A DNA stretch of 36,667 nt, taken from Alphaproteobacteria bacterium UBA2966 (GTDB taxonomy: Bacteria > Pseudomonadota > Alphaproteobacteria > UBA2966). The position numbers were made by a program, and so were the translations under genes. This document shows positions 32,065 to 36,667 of the stretch, piece after piece; the first letter of the stretch is position 1, and the number at the start of each line of letters is the position of its first letter. The stretch covers positions 46,405-83,071 of the forward strand of contig DEBC01000031.1 of the NCBI GenBank assembly GCA_002348365.1. Reading direction: 5' to 3'. The notes under the pieces were generated by a model. That model saw nothing but the letters and a program-made list of their open reading frames with translations. It ran no database searches and was not told the DNA's origin.

Positions 32065-33510
32065 ATGGACTATCGGCCCATCTTCTTCATCGTCGGCATT
32101 CTGTTGGTAATGCTTGGCATCGCCATGCTGATTCCTGCCATTGCAGATGGAATTGCGGCAAACCCTGACTGGCGCGTGTTTCTAGCCTCTGCATTCCTGA
32201 CCTCATTCATCGGCGGCATATTCATTCTGATGAACCGATCTCGCTTCGGCTTTCTGGGCGTGCGCCAAGCCTTCATCCTCACGACCATGAGCTGGATCGT
32301 AATTGCCGCATTCGGCGCCCTGCCGTTCATGTTCTCAAATCTCGAGCTGACGTACACCGATTCTTTCTTCGAAGCCATGTCCGGTATCACCACAACAGGC
32401 TCTACCGTCGTCACCGGATTGGATTTCGCGTCACCGGGGATTCTGTTGTGGCGGGCGCTTCTTCAATGGCTGGGTGGCATTGGCATCGTCGTCATGGCAA
32501 TCGCGGTGCTCCCGATGCTCGGCGTCGGCGGGATGCAGTTGTTTCACATGGAGTCGTCGGATCGGTCCGACAAGATGATGCCCCGCGCAGCACAAATCTC
32601 GACGACTATTGCAGCGATTTACCTGTTTCTGACGGTTGTCTGTTTTGCAGCATACTGGGCAGCTGGAATGTCGCCCTTTGATGCCATCGCCCATTCCATG
32701 ACAACAATCGCAACAGGAGGTTTCTCCACGTCAGACGCTTCCATTGGCCATTTCGACTCCTCTGCCGTCCACTGGATCGCCGTGTGCTTCATGATTCTGG
32801 GCAGCCTGCCCTTTCTCCTGTACTTCCAGGCTGTGCGAGGACACGTGCACGCTCTCTGGCAAGATACGCAGGTCCGCTGGTTTTGCGGCATCACGGTGTT
32901 CGGCCTCGCTACCATGGTCTACTGGCGTTGGAGAACCGCCGACGACGCATTCTGGGATACCTTGCGCGACTGCGCCTTTAACGTAACCTCCATCATCACC
33001 GGCACCGGTTATTCCACCGCGGACTACACGACCTGGGGAACTTTCGCCGTTTCCGCATTCTTCTTGTTCATGTTCGTGGGTGGATGTGCGGGCTCCACCT
33101 CCTGCAGCATCAAGGCGTTTCGCTTCCAGATCCTGTTTGCGGTTTTACGCACCCAGCTGCTTCGATTGTGGCAACCTCACGGCGTTTTCGTCCCCTACTA
33201 CAATCGAAAACCTCTGGAAGAGTCGGTCACCCAAGCCGTGATGGTGTTCTTTTTCCTGTTCATTCTGGCCTTTGGACTTCTCACACTGGTCCTGGCCGCC
33301 ATTGGCCTGGATTTCGTGACGAGTGTTTCCGGAGCTGCAACCGCCATCGCCAATGTGGGTCCCGCTCTCGGTGATATTATTGGCCCCGCGGGTACCTTCA
33401 CTGCGCTGCCTGATTCCGCCAAGTGGGTCTTAAGTGTTGGCATGCTTCTGGGACGGCTGGAGCTGCTCACGGTCCTGGTCTTGTTCACACCCGGTTTCTG
33501 GCGCGCCTGA
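32065..33510 (+). CDS. trkH: TrkH-family potassium uptake protein
   Basis: A 481-residue potassium channel subunit of the TrkH/KtrB family, which works with a cytoplasmic TrkA-type protein. About ten hydrophobic helices are present. The four selectivity-loop repeats are GITTTGSTVVTGLD, TTIATGGFSTSDASIG, IITGTGYSTADYTTWG and a fourth near SVSGAATAIANVGPALGDI, each with the conserved Gly. The length matches TrkH. The ATG at 32065 was used, without a strong ribosome-binding site. No trkA gene is in the window. Confidence 0.94.
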   Translation: MDYRPIFFIVGILLVMLGIAMLIPAIADGIAANPDWRVFLASAFLTSFIGGIFILMNRSRFGFLGVRQAFILTTMSWIVIAAFGALPFMFSNLELTYTDSFFEAMSGITTTGSTVVTGLDFASPGILLWRALLQWLGGIGIVVMAIAVLPMLGVGGMQLFHMESSDRSDKMMPRAAQISTTIAAIYLFLTVVCFAAYWAAGMSPFDAIAHSMTTIATGGFSTSDASIGHFDSSAVHWIAVCFMILGSLPFLLYFQAVRGHVHALWQDTQVRWFCGITVFGLATMVYWRWRTADDAFWDTLRDCAFNVTSIITGTGYSTADYTTWGTFAVSAFFLFMFVGGCAGSTSCSIKAFRFQILFAVLRTQLLRLWQPHGVFVPYYNRKPLEESVTQAVMVFFFLFILAFGLLTLVLAAIGLDFVTSVSGAATAIANVGPALGDIIGPAGTFTALPDSAKWVLSVGMLLGRLELLTVLVLFTPGFWRA

Positions 33511-33541
33511 GCTGAGAAGAGTCGCTGCACCAGAACAATCC

Positions 33542-33637
33542 ATGCGATGTAGACGGTGCGGCTCCGGCAACGCTATCGTGACGCACGGGTCATCTCGTCG
33601 CTGTCGTGATCGACGAGTGGCACTATCCTTGTACTGA
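33542..33637 (+). CDS. Tiny zinc-ribbon-like open frame
   Basis: A 31-codon frame in the trkH-argE gap begins MRCRRCGSGNAIVTHGSSRR and contains two CxxC-spaced cysteines with a third further on. The pattern resembles one knuckle of a zinc ribbon but is very short and lacks a clear ribosome-binding site. It may be a chance frame or a gene remnant. Confidence 0.2.
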   Translation: MRCRRCGSGNAIVTHGSSRRCRDRRVALSLY

Positions 33638-33645
33638 AAATCCAA

Positions 33646-34812
33646 ATGTCGAGCCCTGATCTCACTGCACTAGAGCTACTTGAGACACTGGTCGCGTTCG
33701 ATACGACCAGTCGCAATTCGAACTTGGAGCTAATCGATTTCGCCTCCGAATACTTGAAGCGCCACGGCATCGACTCTGAATTGGTCCACGACGAAACTGG
33801 AAGCAAGGCGAACCTCTATGCCACGGTCGGCCCGAGACGGGACGGCGGAATCGTTCTCTCCGGCCACACCGATGTGGTCCCCGTCGACGGGCAGGATTGG
33901 GACACGGATCCTTTTGTCCTGCACGAATCAGGAGGCAAGTTATACGGCCGCGGGACTGCCGACATGAAAGGTTTCTGCGCAGCTGCTCTGGCCATGGTTC
34001 CCGAGTTCCTGAATCGTGAACTCGATGTACCCATTCACCTCGCATTTTCCTACGACGAGGAGGTGGGATGTGTTGGGGTTCACGGACTGGTGCCTCATGT
34101 CACCGTTCCAGGCATGACACCAAAAGCCGTCATTGTCGGTGAGCCGACAAGCATGCGGGTTGTCAATGCTCACAAGGGAATTCGTGGATTCCGCACGGTT
34201 GTCACCGGATTGGAGGCGCATTCGAGCGCGACCCATAAAGGTGTCAATGCGGTCATGATCGCCGCCGATCTGATCGCATACTTGTCTCGCGTGTCGGGAG
34301 AGGAGATTGAAGCTGCCCACCCCGAATCCCGCTTCGATCCGCCTTATACCAGTGTCAGTGTTGGTCCGATCTCTGGTGGCACGGCACTCAATATCATTCC
34401 CAAACAGTGCAGTTTCCTGTGGGAGTACCGGGCGCTTCCGGGCCGGAATGAAGAGGAGATTCTTGACGGGTTTACGCGTTACGTGAACGAGATCGTCCTG
34501 CCCAAAGCCAAAAGCGTTTCGGAGGCGGCCGACATCGAAACCACGAGCCTGGCCCGCGTCCCTCCGCTTGTTCCAGACAGCGACACGTCCGTCGAGACAC
34601 TGATCATGGCGCTGGCAGGAACCAACCAGTCATTCACGGTTTCGTACGGCACGGAAGCCGGTGTGTTCCGAGAAGCAGGAATCCCCGCCGTGGTATGTGG
34701 TCCAGGCGACATCATGCAGGCACACAGGCCCAATGAATTCATCGCCATATCGGAAATCGAGGCTTGTATAGGCTTCCTGCGCCGTGTCCTCGATCACGTA
34801 GCCCAGGATTGA
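33646..34812 (+). CDS. argE: Acetylornithine deacetylase
   Basis: An M20-family metallohydrolase of 388 residues that removes acetate from N-acetylornithine in arginine synthesis. Metal and catalytic residues are in VLSGHTDVVPVDGQDW (His, Asp), GRGTADMKGFCAAAL (bridging Asp), FSYDEEVGCVGVHGL (catalytic Glu-Glu), VIVGEPTSMRV and the C-terminal DIMQAHRPNEFI (His). The dimerisation domain segment GLEAHSSATHKGVNAVMIAA is also present. The start at 33646 is chosen from the N-terminus (LELLETLVAFDTTSRNSN). argF, of the same pathway, is encoded at the right edge. Confidence 0.93.
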   Translation: MSSPDLTALELLETLVAFDTTSRNSNLELIDFASEYLKRHGIDSELVHDETGSKANLYATVGPRRDGGIVLSGHTDVVPVDGQDWDTDPFVLHESGGKLYGRGTADMKGFCAAALAMVPEFLNRELDVPIHLAFSYDEEVGCVGVHGLVPHVTVPGMTPKAVIVGEPTSMRVVNAHKGIRGFRTVVTGLEAHSSATHKGVNAVMIAADLIAYLSRVSGEEIEAAHPESRFDPPYTSVSVGPISGGTALNIIPKQCSFLWEYRALPGRNEEEILDGFTRYVNEIVLPKAKSVSEAADIETTSLARVPPLVPDSDTSVETLIMALAGTNQSFTVSYGTEAGVFREAGIPAVVCGPGDIMQAHRPNEFIAISEIEACIGFLRRVLDHVAQD

Positions 34813-34868
34813 ACGTGACAACCTGAGAAATTAGTGCCGAGGTTCTTACCATCGCTAGCCAACAAGTC

Positions 34869-35513
34869 TTGAAAGAATCCCGCCGGAGGATGGTCCCGTG
34901 CCTAGAGAGCATGTTCAACACCATAGCCGCGGTATTGCCCTTTCAACCGGACGAAGCGATCGACTTCCTTGATCTGGGCGGCGGTAGCGTCGTGCTCAGT
35001 GAGTTCATTCTTGAACAGTTTCCCAACGCCCACACCACGGTACTGGACTCGTCCGCAGAGGCTCTGGAAAATGCCCGCCAGGCAAATGAACGATTTGGCG
35101 ACCGGTTCAAGACGTTGCTTCGGGACTTTGCCCGGGAAGATCTTCCCACGAGGTACCACGCGGTCGTCTCCTGTTTGTCTCTCCACCATCTCAACAATAT
35201 CGAAGTGCGCGGTCTGTATCGCAGCATCTATTCGTCATTGCACGCCGGTGGCATGCTGATTGTTGCGGACCACTTGGCGGCTCCTTCCCAATTGCTTGCC
35301 GAGCGGCAGCGTGCTGCCTGGCAGCGCGACGCGAAGATGCTCGGTGCCAGTGACGAAGACATTGCCAATGCGGAGAGCCGGCAAAAGGACGACAACCGGA
35401 CTCCGGCCCTCGAACACTTGCAGTGGATGTTCAACGTAGGTTTTCGGGATGTTGACGTCTTCTACAAGAACTTGATGTTCTCAGTGCACGGAGGTCGTCG
35501 GCCAAGGCTTTGA
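34869..35513 (+). CDS. Class I SAM-dependent methyltransferase with altered glycine motif
   Basis: A 214-residue methyltransferase. Motif I is FLDLGGGSVVLSEFILE, which departs from the usual D-L-G-x-G-T-G. It is followed by TTVLDSSAEALENARQ, then VVSCLSLHHL (motif IV region) and LHAGGMLIVADHLA. The C-terminal ASDEDIANAESRQKDDNR and FRDVDVFYKN segments fit a known alphaproteobacterial group. No ATG precedes RRRMVPC; the frame can start at TTG 34869 or ATG 34890, so relatives' first ~20 residues appear missing. Whether it binds SAM normally is uncertain. Confidence 0.75.
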   Translation: MKESRRRMVPCLESMFNTIAAVLPFQPDEAIDFLDLGGGSVVLSEFILEQFPNAHTTVLDSSAEALENARQANERFGDRFKTLLRDFAREDLPTRYHAVVSCLSLHHLNNIEVRGLYRSIYSSLHAGGMLIVADHLAAPSQLLAERQRAAWQRDAKMLGASDEDIANAESRQKDDNRTPALEHLQWMFNVGFRDVDVFYKNLMFSVHGGRRPRL

Positions 35514-35534
35514 GATCGAGGGAACGGAAACTCC

Positions 35535-36131
35535 CTAAATCAAATCCTTTCCCATGTGCTCGCGTATGTTGGCCTCCAGAACAGAGTTCAGATCTTTGAT
35601 CAGATCTTCGGTCAACTTAAAAAACAACTCATCCTTCTCCGCGAGAGTCATTTCCTCGGGAACCGTTTTGGAACGCACGACTCGAGCGGTGGCAAAAGAA
35701 TCGCGATATCCGCGATCGCTTCGCACTTCCACGCGAGCCTCCATTGCCGCGTCGTAACGCACTTCCTGCTCCTTATAGAACAGTCCCTGCAGTCCTTTGC
35801 GGACCGGCAAGGCAACGGCCACGACCCGAGCATCTTCAATGATGACGCGTCCGCGGCGCGTTTGGCCCGCCGCTTCGATCCGATCGACAACCCATTGCCG
35901 CAGTGCGGCCATAGGCGTGATGGGGAACAGATGGTCTACATTCGGTGCGCGATGCGGCGGAACGTAGTTTTCGATGATGTCTACTTCAGCAACGTTCAAC
36001 CGAATCGTTGGAAGGTGGCTGAATGTGATCTCGGGATAGGTGGGTGTCGGTGCAGGGACTGCACAGGACGTCAGACCAATCAGCAGCAGGACAAGAACGG
36101 ACAGCTTCAACGTGCGGTCAATGCTGATCAT
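35535..36131 (-). CDS. Putative lipoprotein of unknown function
   Basis: A 198-residue protein with a type II signal peptide: basic start (MISIDRTLK), hydrophobic LSVLVLLLIGL and a lipobox ending TSC, so the mature lipoprotein begins at Cys24. A Pro/Thr stretch (APTPTYPE) follows. The rest is a single domain with ITFSHLPTIRLNVAEVDIIE, the AALRQWVVDRIEAAG helix, and a long strand-rich part. I recognise it only as a conserved type of alphaproteobacterial lipoprotein. The ATG at 36131 begins the signal peptide; the upstream frame was not used. Confidence 0.8.
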   Translation of the reverse strand: MISIDRTLKLSVLVLLLIGLTSCAVPAPTPTYPEITFSHLPTIRLNVAEVDIIENYVPPHRAPNVDHLFPITPMAALRQWVVDRIEAAGQTRRGRVIIEDARVVAVALPVRKGLQGLFYKEQEVRYDAAMEARVEVRSDRGYRDSFATARVVRSKTVPEEMTLAEKDELFFKLTEDLIKDLNSVLEANIREHMGKDLI

Positions 36132-36235
36132 GAATGTGGTGCGTATCGCTGTTGCCTGGATGGCCAATCTTAAAGACGGCGAAAGCACCTGCCTACTACA
36201 ACGCGTCTAAGAAGGACCGGCTCTCGCCGAAATGA

Positions 36236-36667
36236 TCACGACAGGCACCAGGCGAGAATACCCTTCTGGACGTGCAGACGATTCTCCGCTTCGTCCCAGA
36301 CAATTGACTGAGGACCGTCGATTACAGCTTCACTTACCTCCTCACCACGGTGCGCAGGCAGGCAGTGCATGAATACCGCGTCCTCCTGCGCATAGCCCAT
36401 GAGGCATTCGTCCACTCGATACGGAACGAGAAGGTTGTGTCGACGGGCGGCCTCGTCATCGCCCATGGACACCCAAGTGTCCGTGATAACGCAATCGGCA
36501 TTCGACACAGCCTCTTCGGGGTCATGAGTCACCATGACGCGCGCTCCGTCTTCTTTCGCCTTTGCGAGTTCTGTCGGCGAGGGCGCGAGTTCCGGCGGAC
36601 ACGCCAGCCTCAGCTCAAACTCGAATTGCGCCGAAGCATGCATCCATGTCGTCGCCATGTTGTTTCC
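36236..36667 (-). CDS. argF: Ornithine carbamoyltransferase, C-terminal part
   Basis: ArgF joins ornithine and carbamoyl phosphate to citrulline in arginine synthesis. The gene enters from the right edge: the frame is open through 36667 and reads GNNMATTWMHASAQFEF, the standard carbamoyltransferase segment. Next come ADCVITDTWVSMGDDEA and the active-site FMHCLPAHRGEEVSEAVIDG motif that binds ornithine. About 143 C-terminal codons are present, roughly 45% of a normal 305-residue protein. argF with argE about 1.4 kb away suggests local arginine genes, though not in one unit because they are on opposite strands. Confidence 0.95.
   Translation of the reverse strand, partial: GNNMATTWMHASAQFEFELRLACPPELAPSPTELAKAKEDGARVMVTHDPEEAVSNADCVITDTWVSMGDDEAARRHNLLVPYRVDECLMGYAQEDAVFMHCLPAHRGEEVSEAVIDGPQSIVWDEAENRLHVQKGILAWCLS

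Noticed and set aside
1..36667. TGA read as Trp genome-wide (code 4)
   Set aside because: Many intact genes here end in TGA exactly where the family ends (trmD, sdhC, sdhA and others).
1..36667. Mobile elements, integrases, CRISPR arrays or defence systems
   Set aside because: No transposase, integrase, direct-repeat array or defence gene was seen; the accessory genes look like ordinary metabolism.

Overview
The window is a 36.7 kb piece of chromosome from an alphaproteobacterium, most likely Rhodospirillales-like and uncultured. The call rests on the order trmD-rplS-leuC-leuD-leuB-asd, a sdhCDAB operon followed by zapE, a class I lysyl-tRNA synthetase, ApaG next to folE, and the type of several proteins. 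Base composition is moderately GC-rich throughout. I see no phage, insertion sequence, CRISPR array or rRNA. The window begins inside trmD and ends inside argF, both partial.

Layout. 1-5.4 kb: tRNA modification and ribosomal protein L19, then the leucine branch (leuCD, leuB) and aspartate semialdehyde dehydrogenase. 5.4-6.3 kb: pyridoxal kinase on the opposite strand. 6.3-11.1 kb: succinate dehydrogenase (sdhCDAB) behind a good sigma70-type promoter, then the AFG1-type ATPase zapE. 11.2-14.0 kb, minus strand: pyrD, an EAL-family membrane protein and a HAD phosphatase. 14.2-20.1 kb: a fold-type IV aminotransferase, lysK, a DinG-like Fe-S helicase and a TerB-domain protein. 20.2-26.9 kb is accessory metabolism: a beta-hydroxyacid dehydrogenase, a hydrolase, a yeeE remnant, a VOC protein, and a minus-strand cluster of TIM-barrel isomerase, ABM monooxygenase, thiamine-diphosphate enzyme and MFS transporter. 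27.1-29.3 kb: a tight set of SixA phosphatase, diacylglycerol kinase-like lipid kinase and methyltransferase. 29.3-31.2 kb: a short degraded region with a hidden selenoprotein gene, tRNA-Gly and apaG. 31.3-36.7 kb: folE, trkH, argE, a methyltransferase, a lipoprotein and argF.

The most interesting item is a 73-codon gene at 30003-30224. It has an in-frame TGA at codon 11 in a CxxU motif of the SelW/Rdx family, and a bacterial SECIS-like hairpin starts 13-16 nt after the TGA. Any standard gene caller would miss it.

The second theme is gene decay by deletion and point mutation. A cysteine dioxygenase-family gene carries TGA in place of a conserved Trp. The N-terminus of a metallophosphoesterase is joined to the last ~35 codons of a MetZ-type sulfhydrylase. 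A yeeE gene has lost its 5' part and also has a one-base frameshift. An EAL protein seems to have lost the middle of its EAL domain in frame. A set of competing hairpins between apaG and folE is a candidate riboswitch, possibly the alphaproteobacterial folE/THF-II class. All family calls were made by reading the sequence, without database searches.
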